NCBI GenBank assembly: GCA_963695805.1
Contig: CAVOHV010000001.1
Span: forward strand, 128,018 to 192,017
Length of the DNA stretch: 64,000 nt
Reading direction: 5' to 3'
Source of the DNA: DASUPK01 sp963695805
GTDB taxonomy: Bacteria > Actinomycetota > Thermoleophilia > Solirubrobacterales > 70-9
Under the pieces are notes generated by a model. The model had not been told where the DNA came from and made no database searches. It saw only the letters and a program-made list of their open reading frames with translations. A program made the position numbers and the translations under genes. Shown one piece after another: positions 25,321 to 34,436 of this stretch (position 1 is its first letter; each line of letters opens with the position of its first letter).

Positions 25321-25376
25321 GCTCGGCATGGAAAGCGCCGCTTCTCGTCCCAAGCGGCTATTCCGGGAGTCCTCCT
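25321..25376 (-). repeat. Degenerate tail and palindromes B and A
   Basis: Minus strand: CTCCCGGAATAG (tail-like stop), GCTTGGGACGAGAAGC (B), GGCGCTTTCCATGCC (half of A). No gene is attached. Confidence 0.5.
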
Positions 25377-25511
25377 CCCAGTAGCCGAGACTTCCAGGCG
25401 TTCCACCCCTCAGCAACGATTTTGACGACTCTTTGCCCGCAGCTTGACCTTGCGTTGGGTGGGCTCTGTAAGCGTGCTGGCCACCAAGGATCAGACACGG
25501 AAGGAGACTTC

Positions 25512-25697
25512 ATGGCACGGCGATTCACCAAGTTAGCGTCCCTCCTGGGCGTCAGCTCGGCGCTCGCGGTCGGCGGATTCGGGCTCGCGCAGGCCAGCCC
25601 CGACCACGGCGGCAATCACCACCATTGCAAGAAGAGCAAGCACGACTGTTGCAAGAAGAGCAAGCACGACTGCCACCACAAGGGCAGTCATAACTGA
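25512..25697 (+). CDS. Secreted Cys/His/Lys-rich peptide
   Basis: 61 aa from ATG 25512 (AAGGAGACTTC upstream). Signal peptide LASLLGVSSALAVGGFGLAQ; mature peptide of about 32 residues contains HHHCKKSKHDCCKKSKHDCH, a tandem CKKSKHDC unit. Likely metal-binding or disulfide-rich and extracellular. Compare the His-rich peptide at 48164. Confidence 0.7.
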   Translation: MARRFTKLASLLGVSSALAVGGFGLAQASPDHGGNHHHCKKSKHDCCKKSKHDCHHKGSHN

Positions 25698-25727
25698 ACC
25701 CCTCACCGGAGGGGACTCCATCCATCG

Positions 25728-25754
25728 GCGGCCCCGCCCTCCCGGTGGGGCCGC
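25728..25754 (+). terminator. Stem-loop terminator
   Basis: GCGGCCCC, loop of 11 bases, GGGGCCGC, 31 bp after the small secreted peptide gene. Confidence 0.55.
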
Positions 25755-25918
25755 TTGCAGTTGAGCTAGCTGGTCGCGCGCAATGGAAGGAATACGCGCA
25801 CTGGGCGAGAAGCTGGTCTTCGTCCAACCCATGACGGTAGGCCGGACCGGCGGCGGCTTTACCGAGCCTTTGTGCGGAGCTTCCCGTGCTCTGGGCGAGC
25901 TGCGGCAATCATCGCACC

Positions 25919-26122
25919 ATGGCCGACGAACACATAGGAACAACTGTCGTGTCAAAGCTCAGGAGCAAGGGTGGGCGCGACCCAGGCCGGGAGAGAGCCG
26001 ATGCGGATAGGTGTGTCCACGCGAACCCGATGCGTCTCAGGCTGATCGAATACACGCGTTACGGCACCTGGATCGGATGCGTGGACTGTGGCACGTCATG
26101 GCTGATCCGAGTTCCCAGCTAG
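25919..26122 (+). CDS. Small hypothetical, possible zinc-binding protein
   Basis: 67 aa from ATG 25919: MADEHIGTTVVSKLRSKGGR, then ADADRCVHANPMRLRLIEYT and WIGCVDCGTSWLIRVPS. C-x-H with CxxC could bind zinc. The ribosome binding site is poor. Confidence 0.42.
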   Translation: MADEHIGTTVVSKLRSKGGRDPGRERADADRCVHANPMRLRLIEYTRYGTWIGCVDCGTSWLIRVPS

Positions 26123-26225
26123 TGCCCGCCCCGATTCCAGTCTGAGAAGCGGAAGCGGGGATCTGCGCCCGAGACCGCGGGCACTGGGCCACCAGCTCGC
26201 TGTTCGCACAGCGAGCGCCAGCTCG

Positions 26226-27236
26226 AAAGCGCCGCTCGTGAGTATCCGGTTGGCTCAGGCTGCGGCGTCGGTGATCTCGCGATAGGTGGTTGGTTCGTGA
26301 GCGGCGCCCAGGCCGAGCAGGGTCTGGAAAGCAGCCATCGGCGTGCGCCGGCGGTTGTGGCGGAAGACGAACTCGTCGAGGTAGACCTGCAGGTGCTTGG
26401 CGGAGGCCGCCCGGTGGGTGCCCTGAAGCCAGGTCTTGAGGTTGGCGAGCGCGCGATGGGCGCGGGGGAGGATCACCTGGCGCTCCTCGGTGTTGCGCCA
26501 GCGCTGAGCGATCGGTCGGTGATCGAAGCCGAGCGCCGCGAGGCTCGCGTAGCCGCTCCAGCCGTCGGTATGGACGATCGCGCCCGGCTCGACGTTGGAG
26601 GCGATCCACGGGCCGAGCGAGCGCTTGCTCGCGTCGGGTAGGGCGGCGAGCCGCAGCCTGCCCGAGCCCGGACCGCGGACCTCGACCGCCACCGCCACGA
26701 GCCGCTTTCCGACCCGGTCTCGGCCCCCTCTGCGCCTCGGTTCACCCCCGCCGACGAAGCCCTCGTCGACTTCGACCTCGCTGCGGAGCTGGGTGCGCTC
26801 GGGCGCCACCATCGCCCGGCGAAGCTTCTGCAGCATCAGCCAGGCGGTCTCGTAGCGGGAGAGCCCGAGCTGGCGCTGCAGCTGCTTGGCCGAGATCCCG
26901 GGGGTGTGGGTGGCGACCAGGTAGGCGGCCCAGAACCAGAGCCGCAGCGGGGTGCGGGTGCCGTGCATCACCGTCCCGGCGGTCACCGAGACCTGGTGAT
27001 GGCAGGCGGCGCACTCCCAGAGGTGGCGGCGGGCGAGAACCCAGGCCCGCTGCCCAGCGCAGGCGGGGCAGCGATAGCCCTCCGGCCAGCGCGAAACGGC
27101 CAGATACTCGAGACAGTCGGCCTCATCGGAAAAGCGCTCCTGGAACTCCACGATCGTGCGGGGGAAGTCTGGCCTGCCCATCCAACGACCGTAGGCACGG
27201 CACCTGACGGAACCGGATACTCACGAGCGGCGCTTT
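26226..27236 (-). mobile_element. IS1595-family insertion sequence
   Basis: About 1.01 kb with perfect 26-bp terminal inverted repeats, CGTGAGTATCCGGTT at the inner end (26226-26251 and 27211-27236). The outer 11 bases AAAGCGCCGCT also occur beside palindrome A elsewhere, and the right end runs straight into CCATGCAAAGC, completing palindrome A. No target duplication is evident. Confidence 0.82.
26255..27181 (-). CDS. IS1595-family transposase
   Basis: 308 aa. N-terminal zinc ribbon YRCPACAGQRAWVLARRHLW then ECAACHHQVSVTAGTVMHGT, helix-turn-helix GISAKQLQRQLGLSRYETAW, then the DDE-type (ISXO2-like) domain: VEVDEGFVGG (Asp), IVHTDGWSGYASL (Asp) and HLQVYLDEFVFRHNRRR (Glu/His-Asn region). Complete and apparently functional. 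Confidence 0.93.
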   Translation of the reverse strand: MGRPDFPRTIVEFQERFSDEADCLEYLAVSRWPEGYRCPACAGQRAWVLARRHLWECAACHHQVSVTAGTVMHGTRTPLRLWFWAAYLVATHTPGISAKQLQRQLGLSRYETAWLMLQKLRRAMVAPERTQLRSEVEVDEGFVGGGEPRRRGGRDRVGKRLVAVAVEVRGPGSGRLRLAALPDASKRSLGPWIASNVEPGAIVHTDGWSGYASLAALGFDHRPIAQRWRNTEERQVILPRAHRALANLKTWLQGTHRAASAKHLQVYLDEFVFRHNRRRTPMAAFQTLLGLGAAHEPTTYREITDAAA

Positions 27237-27252
27237 CCATGCAAAGCGGCGC
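27231..27252. repeat. Palindrome A at IS1595 right end
   Basis: CGCTTTCCATGCAAAGCGG, abutting and sharing its first bases with the IS inverted repeat. Confidence 0.7.
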
Positions 27253-27389
27253 CCCGCCCAATCACAACGACGTTGTCGCCCGCGTCGAGGAACTCCATGG
27301 CCTCGACGCGAAATTCTTGTAGTCAGGCATGCCACTCGGCCCGGCCTTCGGCACTCCTCGCCGCTAGCGCCCGTGAACAGCGGGGGCAG

Positions 27390-27923
27390 CTAAGGGCCGC
27401 CGCCTGGGAGCGTCCGCCCCAGGCAGCGGACATAGGATGGCGCCATCCCCCAGCGCTTGTAAAAGCGAAGCGCGTCCTCGTTGCCGGCGATGACGGCCAG
27501 CCCGATGAAGCCGACGCCCGCGGCCGCGAGCCGCTGCTCGACCTCCTCCATGAGCAGCGAGCCGATCCCCCAGCGGCGCAACTCGGGCTCGACCGAGAGC
27601 GCCTCGAGCTCGCCCATCCACTCGTTGGTTTCAAAGCTCCAATCGCCCTCGCAAATCCGGAAGAAGGCGAAGCCAACCGGCGAGCCTTCGTGCTCGGCGA
27701 TCAGCAGCCAGGCGTCACCGGCGCGCATCCAGCGCTCGAACTCACCCCGGCGCCGCTGCCAGGAGTCCTTCGCGCGCCGGAATGGGGCGACCTCGCGGAC
27801 CTCGCCAGCGACCTCGGCGTGGTACTCGTGCATGGCTCGCCACAGCGACTCTACGTCGTCGAGCCGCTCCGCCCTCGCCTCGATGATCTCGACTTCGGGT
27901 GGCCCTGTCTGCTCTCCGGTCAC
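27390..27923 (-). CDS. GNAT-family N-acetyltransferase
   Basis: 177 aa. Acetyl-CoA-binding motif A: LEALSVEPELRRWGIGSLLM (RRWGIG is the Q/RxxGxG/A loop), followed by the helix EEVEQRLAAAGVGFIGLAV and motif B NEDALRFYKRWGM. The N-terminal part has DDVESLWRAMHEYHAEVAGE. The substrate could be a small molecule or protein amine; unknown. Confidence 0.9.
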   Translation of the reverse strand: MTGEQTGPPEVEIIEARAERLDDVESLWRAMHEYHAEVAGEVREVAPFRRAKDSWQRRRGEFERWMRAGDAWLLIAEHEGSPVGFAFFRICEGDWSFETNEWMGELEALSVEPELRRWGIGSLLMEEVEQRLAAAGVGFIGLAVIAGNEDALRFYKRWGMAPSYVRCLGRTLPGGGP

Positions 27924-28104
27924 GAGGCGAGCCTATAGGCGGTGATGCGACCAGCAACCCGAGGTAGCGCGGCGAACAGCCGGCCGACTGCGGCAGACGC
28001 GAAGGTGTCGCGATCGCCGCCGATCCCTGCGGCTATTGGAACGAACCGGTCGCACGGCGGCACACTTGCCTCGGCGCTTCCGCAATGGGCGAGAAGCGAC
28101 CGCC

Positions 28105-28156
28105 GGTTCGAAATGCGCCGCTTTCCATGCAGAGCGCCGCCTCTTGTCCAAGGCGG
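28105..28156 (-). repeat. Palindromes B and A following the oxidoreductase tail
   Basis: On the minus strand directly after the stop of the oxidoreductase: CCGCCTTGGACAAGAGGCGG (B variant), then GCTCTGCATGGAAAGCGG (A variant). Order and spacing equal those after NTF2 genes. Confidence 0.72.
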
Positions 28157-29518
28157 CTACTCGGAGAGCCCGGCGGCTTCGCGGGCCTTCTGCCAGTCGC
28201 GGCGCTTCTCGGCGTACTCCTCAGGCAGGGCCAGGTTGAGCTCCTCGGCGACATCGAGCCAGCGAAGCGCGGCCTGATAGTCCCGTCCGCGCGCGTCCGC
28301 GTCCGCCGCGGCGAGGGCCAGGTCCAGGGCCTCGCGCTGATCCTGCTCGGCGCCCTCGCGGCCCTCTCCGTGGAGGGGCTCCAAGTCTTCGAGCGCCACC
28401 CCGATCCCGCGCTTGGCAAGGTAGGGGGCGAGATGCTTCCCCGCCACCTTGGCGGGAGGCCACCACAAGGGCGTGGCGCTCTCCGCCGACGAGGCCGCCA
28501 GCCGGCCGACGTCCGCGCGCAGGTACCGCGGTGCTCCCCCAGTGAAGAGGACGCCCCGCAGGGTGGGGCGGAACCCCTCGACTTCGATGGCCGGATCGAC
28601 CAGGGATGCGATCGCGGTCGCGGCCGTGTCTGCCTGCTGGGCTGCCATGCCCCCCTGCTTGATCGGAAACCAGGTCGAGTCGCCCGCCGCGTACACCCGA
28701 GGCGTTCCCTCGACCTGCATCGCGGAGTCGGTGCCGATGAACCCGTCAGTGCCCTGCGGCAGGCCGTCGATCGGCGCAACCGTCAGACGCGGTGAGGCGA
28801 CGACGCGGGCGGCAGGGAGGACGCGTCCATCATGGAGGGCAAGCCCCCCGGCCTGGAAGGCCGCAGCGCGGGCGTTGGTCACCAACTCGACCCCCGCCTC
28901 TTTTAGAAGATCGCCCACCGCATCGCTCGCGCGCCTGCCGAACAGCGACAGCGGGGAGCTCTCGTGTGTGGCGAGGGTCAGAATGGTGTCCGCTTCCCGA
29001 CTCTGCAGCTCGGTGGCGGTGAGCAGCGCCAGCTCATAGATCGGCAGCGGCCACTGGATCGAGGTGGGGACGGCGAAGACGATTCGGCCGACCTCGCCTG
29101 CCTCGGCGGCGAGCAGCAGCTCATGGATCTGTGCGTTATCGCGAATCCCGCGGTAGGTCAGCGCCCCCGGCAGCGCCGGGTGGGCGGAGGCGCCGATCGC
29201 GAGCAGCAGGGCGTCGAAAGGGACCTCCGTGCCCGACTCCGTATAGGCGATCCGGGCGCCGGCATCGATGCCGCGAAGGGCATCCCGTCGATGCGAGGCA
29301 TGGACATCACGGCAGACGTCGTCAAGCGGGATCGCCGGGGGCGGGGTGATCCCGAAGGGTTCCGCGACGGCGAGCGCGGGCAGGATGAGCTCGTCGTTCG
29401 GGGCGATGAGCTCGAGCTCGATGCGCCGGTGCGCCAGCTCGTAGAGCGCCAACATGGCCTCCACGGCCGCGACGCCCCCGCCGGCGATCACGACCTTGAA
29501 CTGCTCTTCATCCTTCAT
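28157..29518 (-). CDS. FAD/NAD(P)-dependent oxidoreductase with NTF2-type cassette tail
   Basis: 453 aa. N-terminal dinucleotide fold KVVIAGGGVAAVEAMLALYE (GxGxxxxE), second fold region with LLLAIGASAHPALPG and the FAD-binding VYAAGDSTWFPIKQGGMAAQ. The layout resembles NDH-2/sulfide:quinone-type or rubredoxin-reductase-like flavoproteins, but no redox CxxC is seen. The last residues WQKAREAAGLSE are the C-terminus typical of the NTF2 cassettes, encoded by GAAGCCGCCGGGCTCTCCG then AGTAG; this graft is unusual. It probably oxidises NAD(P)H or a quinol at the membrane surface. Confidence 0.85.
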   Translation of the reverse strand: MKDEEQFKVVIAGGGVAAVEAMLALYELAHRRIELELIAPNDELILPALAVAEPFGITPPPAIPLDDVCRDVHASHRRDALRGIDAGARIAYTESGTEVPFDALLLAIGASAHPALPGALTYRGIRDNAQIHELLLAAEAGEVGRIVFAVPTSIQWPLPIYELALLTATELQSREADTILTLATHESSPLSLFGRRASDAVGDLLKEAGVELVTNARAAAFQAGGLALHDGRVLPAARVVASPRLTVAPIDGLPQGTDGFIGTDSAMQVEGTPRVYAAGDSTWFPIKQGGMAAQQADTAATAIASLVDPAIEVEGFRPTLRGVLFTGGAPRYLRADVGRLAASSAESATPLWWPPAKVAGKHLAPYLAKRGIGVALEDLEPLHGEGREGAEQDQREALDLALAAADADARGRDYQAALRWLDVAEELNLALPEEYAEKRRDWQKAREAAGLSE

Positions 29519-29578
29519 CTACTTCTCCCTTGCCGACAGCGGGTTAGGACGATTCGAGGCTAGAGCCGGCGTCACGAC

Positions 29579-30328
29579 CTACATCGGGGGTAACCACGTA
29601 GTCCGGCTTGTCGGGTTCCTTCGCCCTGACGAAATGGACCTGCGCTCGGAGCCCGCATCGGCGTCGGGTTCCAAGGCTGCGATAGCGGATGCGAGGCTCG
29701 GCGCCTGCCCTGCCCGCGCCGCGACGACCTCGAATGTCTTTCCGCGTGCGTCTGGCAGAAAGAGCAGTCGCGTGCAGACATCAGCGAGGTCGGCCCGTGA
29801 GATCCGGCCTTCGACCGTATCGCCCTGCGACACGGTCAGCGGCTCACCACCCGCCCCGTTCGTGAGCCAGCCGGGACGAATGATGCTGTACGAAAGCCCA
29901 GAGCGTCGGATGACCTCTTCGGCCCGTGCCTTCCATCCCAGGCTCGTCGGCTCCACATCTTCGTAATGGTCCGGACGGCTGGCGTAGATGGTGGAGACGA
30001 AGACAACGAGGTCGACGTCCGCGGCGCTCGCCTGCTGAATGAGGTGGCGGGTGCCGGAGTAGTCGACCATCTCGAGGCTGTTGTCGCGCTCCGCGCTGCC
30101 GCAGGCAACGCTGACCACACTGCGCGCGCCGGCCATCGGCTTCGTGAGCGTCTCGCTGCGGCGAACGTCTCCAACGAATTGCGACACGTCTGGCGGAAGG
30201 ACCTCACGGCCCTTCGCCGGATCTCGGACCAAGGCGTGAACGGAAACGCGGCGCTCAACCAAACGGCCGACGATCAGACGGCCGGTCCGACCGGTTGCTC
30301 CGACGACCAGGATGGGGCCTTCAGACAT
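29579..30328 (-). CDS. NmrA/atypical SDR NAD(P)-binding protein
   Basis: 249 aa: ILVVGATGRTGRLIVGRLVE (GATGxxG), VHALVRDPAKG, then VDLVVFVSTIYASRPDHYED and LSYSIIRPGWLTNGAGGEPL. This is the NAD(P)H-binding family of NmrA-like/atypical SDRs (YwnB-type), often redox sensors or epimerase relatives. The catalytic YxxxK is not evident. It lies 60 bp upstream of the oxidoreductase gene on the same strand and may be co-transcribed. Confidence 0.85.
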   Translation of the reverse strand: MSEGPILVVGATGRTGRLIVGRLVERRVSVHALVRDPAKGREVLPPDVSQFVGDVRRSETLTKPMAGARSVVSVACGSAERDNSLEMVDYSGTRHLIQQASAADVDLVVFVSTIYASRPDHYEDVEPTSLGWKARAEEVIRRSGLSYSIIRPGWLTNGAGGEPLTVSQGDTVEGRISRADLADVCTRLLFLPDARGKTFEVVAARAGQAPSLASAIAALEPDADAGSERRSISSGRRNPTSRTTWLPPM

Positions 30329-30556
30329 CTTCCCCGCACCGTCTCCTTCCTCTCTCGAGACACGTTACTCCGACCGCCACCTGCGGCCATCCGACGAACG
30401 GCTCGCGAGGAACCCGCGCCTCCCGACTCGTTTCGTACCTCGGCTGGGCGCAGCCGAGAGGCTGCTGCGACCAAAAGCTAGTCGGTGCCTCCTCTGCGCG
30501 ATTAGGGGAACTGACGATGCTTAGTGCCGCGTTTCGCGCGAAGCGGCAGTACCGCA

Positions 30557-30631
30557 CTACTTCAGCACGAGCGTGAGACCGAGAATGAGGAAGAAGACGC
30601 TCTGAGTCGAGTGCACGATGATCCCCATCCA
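30557..30631 (-). pseudogene. Membrane-protein C-terminal remnant
   Basis: WMGIIVHSTQSVFFLILGLT then LVLK and stop; a CPBP-protease-like last helix. The upstream part is replaced by the IS110-family remnant. Confidence 0.55.
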
Positions 30632-30632
30632 C

Positions 30633-30869
30633 GCGATCTGGCACATGCTCACTCGCAATGAGGAGTTCGCTCCCCGAGGCGCCGCTTTTCGACTGGCGGC
30701 CTGACCGCCCTTTTGGACTTGCGCCCGAGAGCGAAGCATCCGATTCCGCCTGATTCTCCCGCCGAGGAGGCCATAGAGACATGAGCACCGCTCCCAACCC
30801 GCGAACGACGAGAGGACCCTGACCCCCCGACTACCGACCGCTACTTGACAGTCGGCCCTTCTTCATAGA
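30633..30869 (+). mobile_element. Right-end remnant of the IS1111-type element
   Basis: Matches 10752-10980: the last codons of the transposase (WHMLTRNEEFAPRGAAFRLA), GCTTTTCGAC, the GGCGG/CCGCC hairpin, CTTTTGGAC, and the terminal GGCCCTTCTTCATAGA. It ends in the same place, against GACGAGAAGCAGC (second half of palindrome B), followed by palindrome A. The 5' end of the element is missing. Confidence 0.85.
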
Positions 30870-30872
30870 GAC

Positions 30873-31320
30873 GAGAAGCAGCTATCCGCTTTGCATGGAA
30901 AGCAGCGGTTTGCCCTGATCGCGCGCTTTTCGCGGAAAGCAGAGCCAGGCTCGCCTAAGTTCCAAGTCGATCGCGGCGGTCACCCGGCGATCGCGGGCTA
31001 GGCGGTGAGAATGCCCAACGCCTCGGTCCTGTGCCGACCTGATCGCCCGACGGCGGCCCTTAAAGCACCTGGCGCAGGAAGGTGGCCTGGCGCAATCGGG
31101 CGGCCGAAGCGCAACGCGGCGGGACAGCAGAGGCAGCTCTTCCTAATCCGCTCTTCGTTCGCACCATTTCAGGTTTGCGGCGGCAAGGAGCCCGGTGCCA
31201 CCCTTAGGGGCAGCTCTACACGGGTCGTCTTTGCTCCCAGCCGGAGGAGCAGCGACGGCTAATTGAAGCGAGCGCTGCCGCGCACGCGAAAGGGAACCGT
31301 CAGCTCACGGTCCGCCCGCA
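30873..31320. other. Intergenic with palindromes, no supported gene
   Basis: Palindrome A (GCTTTGCATGGAAAGC) near 30888-30903 and a related GCGCTTTTCGCGGAAAGC near 30930. The remaining 350 bp carry no convincing reading frame. Confidence 0.5.
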
Positions 31321-32735
31321 TCAGACCCCGGTCTCGGCCGTGATCTGGCCCGACTCGACGGCTTCGACGACCGCCGCGTAGTCACGCTCGTTCTGGTCGG
31401 CATAGGCCTCCGCGAACTCCGCCAGAGCGCGGTCGAAGGGGTCGCCGCGACCGAGGTAGGCGGCGATCGCGACGCTGTCGCCGGCCCGAGCGTGGGCGCG
31501 AGCCAAGGTCCGGCCGCAGACGCCGGCGTAGTAGCCGAGCGCGGTCGGGTTCATCGTTTCGACCAGCGCCGAGCCCTTCGCATCCCAGAGCTGGCGCACG
31601 TAGTAGTCGCGCTGGACGCCGTCGACGTCAGCGGTACGCACCCAGCCGAGCATGATGTCGCCGGCAGCCTGCATCAGCCGCTGGCCCTCGACGACGCGCT
31701 GGCCGTGCTGCTCGTGTTCGCTCGGGCCGAGGAACGGCTCGAGCACCGATGCCTCCGCCTCCTTGAACTGCAGAAACAGCGGATCGGCGTTGTCGCGGCC
31801 GAGCAGAAGCATGATCCAGGCGCGGGTTCCGACGCTGCCGACGCCGACGACCTTGCGGGCGGCATCGACGTAGCGGAACCGCTCGAGCAGTTGCCGACGG
31901 TCGCCGGGCAGCGTCGCGCGGTAGGAGCGGATCAGGGTCTGGAGCGCCTCGTCCAGGGCCCGATGGTGCTTGGCGTCGAAGAGTTCGTGGATCGGGACGA
32001 TCACCGGCGGGTCGTTGCGGATCCTCAGCTCGCCGTCGAACGCCTCGGTCAGCTTGCCGAAGGCCCTGCAGGCTGTCCTTGGAACGCGCCTTGGCGATGT
32101 TCTTCTCAGCACGCCTGAGCTGCTTCCTCGTTCCGACCTCGGCCGCGCCCGCGAGGATCTCCTCGACGTGCACACGCGAGTACCAGGTGTCGAGGGTGTG
32201 CTCTGCCGCATGTCCCCGCATCGCCTCGCGGTATGAGCGGCCGACCTCGAGGTTGACCACCGCGCGGGCTTTCCTGCCAAAGCCCCGATCACGCCCGGCG
32301 ATCGCGAAGCTCGCCGCCAGCCGCTTGAGGTCCCACTCGAACGGACCGGGCAGCGTCTCGTCGAAATCGTTGACGTCGAACACCAGGGTCCGATCGGGTG
32401 CGGCGAAGGTGCCGAAGTTCGAGAGGTGGGAGTCGCCGCAGAGCTGCGTCTTGAGGTCGGTGCGCGGCTGCCCCGCGAGGTCGGCGGCCATCAGGTAGGC
32501 CGCGCCTCGATAGAACGTGAAGGGTGAGACCAGCATCCGCCCGTAGCGCAGGGGAACGAGCTCGGGAACCCGTGTGGCCGCCTGCTCCTCGAGCAGGTCG
32601 ACCGGATCATGCCGGCCCGGTGGCAGGCTCCCATGCGGCGTGAGCGCCGCGCGGGACCTCCTTGCGCGTACGGCGGCCGCGCTCGGTGCGCTCCTCCACG
32701 CTCGGGTGCTCTGCGATGGCCTGTTTGGGGCTCAT
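31321..32735 (-). pseudogene. DUF2252 family protein, two frameshifts
   Basis: From ATG 32735 (MSPKQAIAEHPSVEERTERG) a shift near 32610 is needed to join DLLEEQAATRVPELVPLRYG and MLVSPFTFYRGAAYLMAADL, then CGDSHLSNFGTFAAPDRTLV and FDVNDFDETLPGPFEWDLKR, the kinase-like DUF2252 core (GDxHxxN, DxNDFD). A second shift near 32065 leads to FRYVDAARKVVGVGSVGTRA and RDYYVRQLWDAKGSALVETM. About 470 aa if repaired, the normal family length. Conservation across both breaks suggests sequencing indels as much as decay. Confidence 0.78.
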
Positions 32736-32839
32736 GTTTCTGCGCTCATCTGCTCAGTCTTCCGGGGTCATGTGCTCACGAACCTGACGGTCGCGGGAGC
32801 CCGGTGACGAGACGGCCCGGGCTCCCGAACTGGTCGAGG

Positions 32840-33238
32840 TCAGGCTCTTGGGGGCGGTCCGACCTCCGACGGCTCCTCGGGGCCGTAGACGATCAGCCCG
32901 TAGACGATCCAGACGCACAGAACGAAGATGCTCAGCTCCCAGAAGGGATGGTGGTCTCCCATCGAGAACAGGGCCCCGATCGCACCGAGGGTGCCGGCGA
33001 TCACCCCGATGATCCGGCCGTAGGCGTTGCCGGCCATCAGCGAGAACCCTCCGGTCAGCTGGATCACGCCGAGGATGATCAGCACCCAGCCCATCGTGTG
33101 CAGGTTCGTGAAGACGTACCTGGTGTCATTGACATAGAAGTTCGCATCGGCAACTGCGCCGATCCCGTAGATGATGTTCAGCGTCCCCACTAGCAGCAGC
33201 AAGATGGCGACGAAGACGACGCGGCCTGCACCTCTCAT
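32840..33238 (-). CDS. Four-helix membrane protein (DUF7144-like)
   Basis: 132 aa: VVFVAILLLLVGTLNIIYGI, MGWVLIILGVIQLTGGFSLM, IIGVIAGTLGAIGALFSMGD and LSIFVLCVWIVYGLIVYG form four helices; NFYVNDTRYVFTNLHTMGW between helices 1 and 2 is typical of the actinobacterial DUF7144 family. Function unknown. Confidence 0.75.
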   Translation of the reverse strand: MRGAGRVVFVAILLLLVGTLNIIYGIGAVADANFYVNDTRYVFTNLHTMGWVLIILGVIQLTGGFSLMAGNAYGRIIGVIAGTLGAIGALFSMGDHHPFWELSIFVLCVWIVYGLIVYGPEEPSEVGPPPRA

Positions 33239-33349
33239 TTAGGGATTTCCTCCTTTTCACCGGCCGCCGCCGTCGGCGGCCGTATCCGAGGGGAGCGCGT
33301 TCGAACTTCGCGCACCCGGCCGAAAAGCTGTCAGCCACCCCTCGCTCAC

Positions 33350-33508
33350 GCCCCGAGCATGCCACGCACCGACGCATTAACCCTGGAAGCTCGCGCAAAT
33401 CACCTGGGTGATTCCGTTTCCTCCAAGGGGCGCGGGAATCCCGCGGTCACGCAGGTGAATTCAGCGGCCGGGCCCAAGCTCGGGGGCGGAGGCACGACCG
33501 TCATCCTG
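33350..33508. repeat. Dispersed repeat R5, copy 1
   Basis: About 155 bp closely similar to 39252-39412: GCACGCACCGACGCAT, AAATCACCTGGGTGATT, CCGTTTCCTCCAAG, AGGTGAATTCAGCGGCCGG, CGGAGGCA. Lies upstream of a minus-strand gene, as does copy 2. AATCACC/GGTGATT is a perfect palindrome. Confidence 0.75.
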
Positions 33509-33570
33509 CAACAGGTTCGTCGCGTGCCAGGCGGATGTCCCGACTGGAGCAATTGTGCAATGACCGTCGC

Positions 33571-33868
33571 CTAGGCGGAACCCAGCAGCTTCGCCTTCTC
33601 GCGCTCGAACTCCTCGTCTGAGAGCACGCCCTGCTCGTGAAGCTCGCCGAGCTGCTTGAGTTGCTCCATCACCTCGGGGGTCAGTCCGCCTGCCGCGGCG
33701 GGCTCGGCAGCCTGGCCCGGCCCGCCTGGCTCAGCCTGCTGTGAGGCTGCCGCCTCCTCTTCCTGCTGGGCTTGCTTGGCGTCATGGTGCTTCTTGGCGG
33801 CCACAGCGGCCCCGCCGATCGCGGCGGCACGTCGCCTGCGCTGACGTCTGTCTCCGTCCTGGTGGCAT
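33571..33868 (-). pseudogene. SHOCT-domain protein, probable N-terminal frameshift
   Basis: The SHOCT motif LKQLGELHEQGVLSDEEFER ends the protein, preceded by a Gln/Ala-rich linker. ATG 33868 has an excellent ribosome binding site (AGGAGGAATTGAAG), but a one-base shift near 33830 is needed to reach RRRRAAAIGGAAVAAKKHHD. Alternatively translation starts at GTG 33804 giving 77 aa. Confidence 0.6.
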
Positions 33869-33949
33869 CTTCAATTCCTCCTTTTGCGTGGATTTGCAGT
33901 TGTGTCTCGTGAACCCCTTGGACTCGCCCAAGTCCGCAGACTTGGTCCG

Positions 33950-34279
33950 TCAGGCGCCCGCGTCCATCTCGGACTCCTCGACGACCGCGGTGGCGAGACC
34001 CATCGCGCCTGCGATGGCGCTGCCCGCTGAGGCAACCCGCGCGGACCCGATGACGGGGGCGATGGCGATCAGGACGCCCTGGACCTGCTCGACGCTCACT
34101 CCGAGGTCGGAAGCCGCATCGAGGTTCAGGAGGTAGGAGGCCGGCGGCGCGCCCACCGACGCCAGCGCCGCGATCCGCACGAGCATGTACGTCTCGGCAT
34201 CCAGGCCGGAGGCCTCGGGCGTCCCTTCGTTCATCTTCACCAGGGTCTCTAGAACCGGTGCGTTCACCTCATTTGACAT
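33950..34279 (-). CDS. Carboxymuconolactone-decarboxylase-like (AhpD-fold) protein
   Basis: 109 aa from ATG 34279 (GAGGAGTCACGCC upstream). TYMLVRIAALASVGAPPASY then LLNLDAASDLGVSVEQVQGV match the CMD helical core, but the redox CxxC of true AhpD is absent (ASVGAPPASY instead), so peroxidase-reductase activity is unlikely. Confidence 0.75.
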   Translation of the reverse strand: MSNEVNAPVLETLVKMNEGTPEASGLDAETYMLVRIAALASVGAPPASYLLNLDAASDLGVSVEQVQGVLIAIAPVIGSARVASAGSAIAGAMGLATAVVEESEMDAGA

Positions 34280-34436
34280 GGCGTGACTCCTCTCGACTCC
34301 ATTCGGAGCTTTGACTGTTTGACCGTCGAACCCGCACACTCGCTCAATGGAGGTGCCGGCCCCATCACCCGGTTGGGGTGAGAAGTGGCTCCTTCGTCTG
34401 GGACCCCTCGGCCAAGGCGGATCCCGGCGGCAGTCC

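Noticed and set aside
33950..34279. Functional AhpD peroxidase partner
   Set aside because: The CxxC redox motif is missing in this protein.
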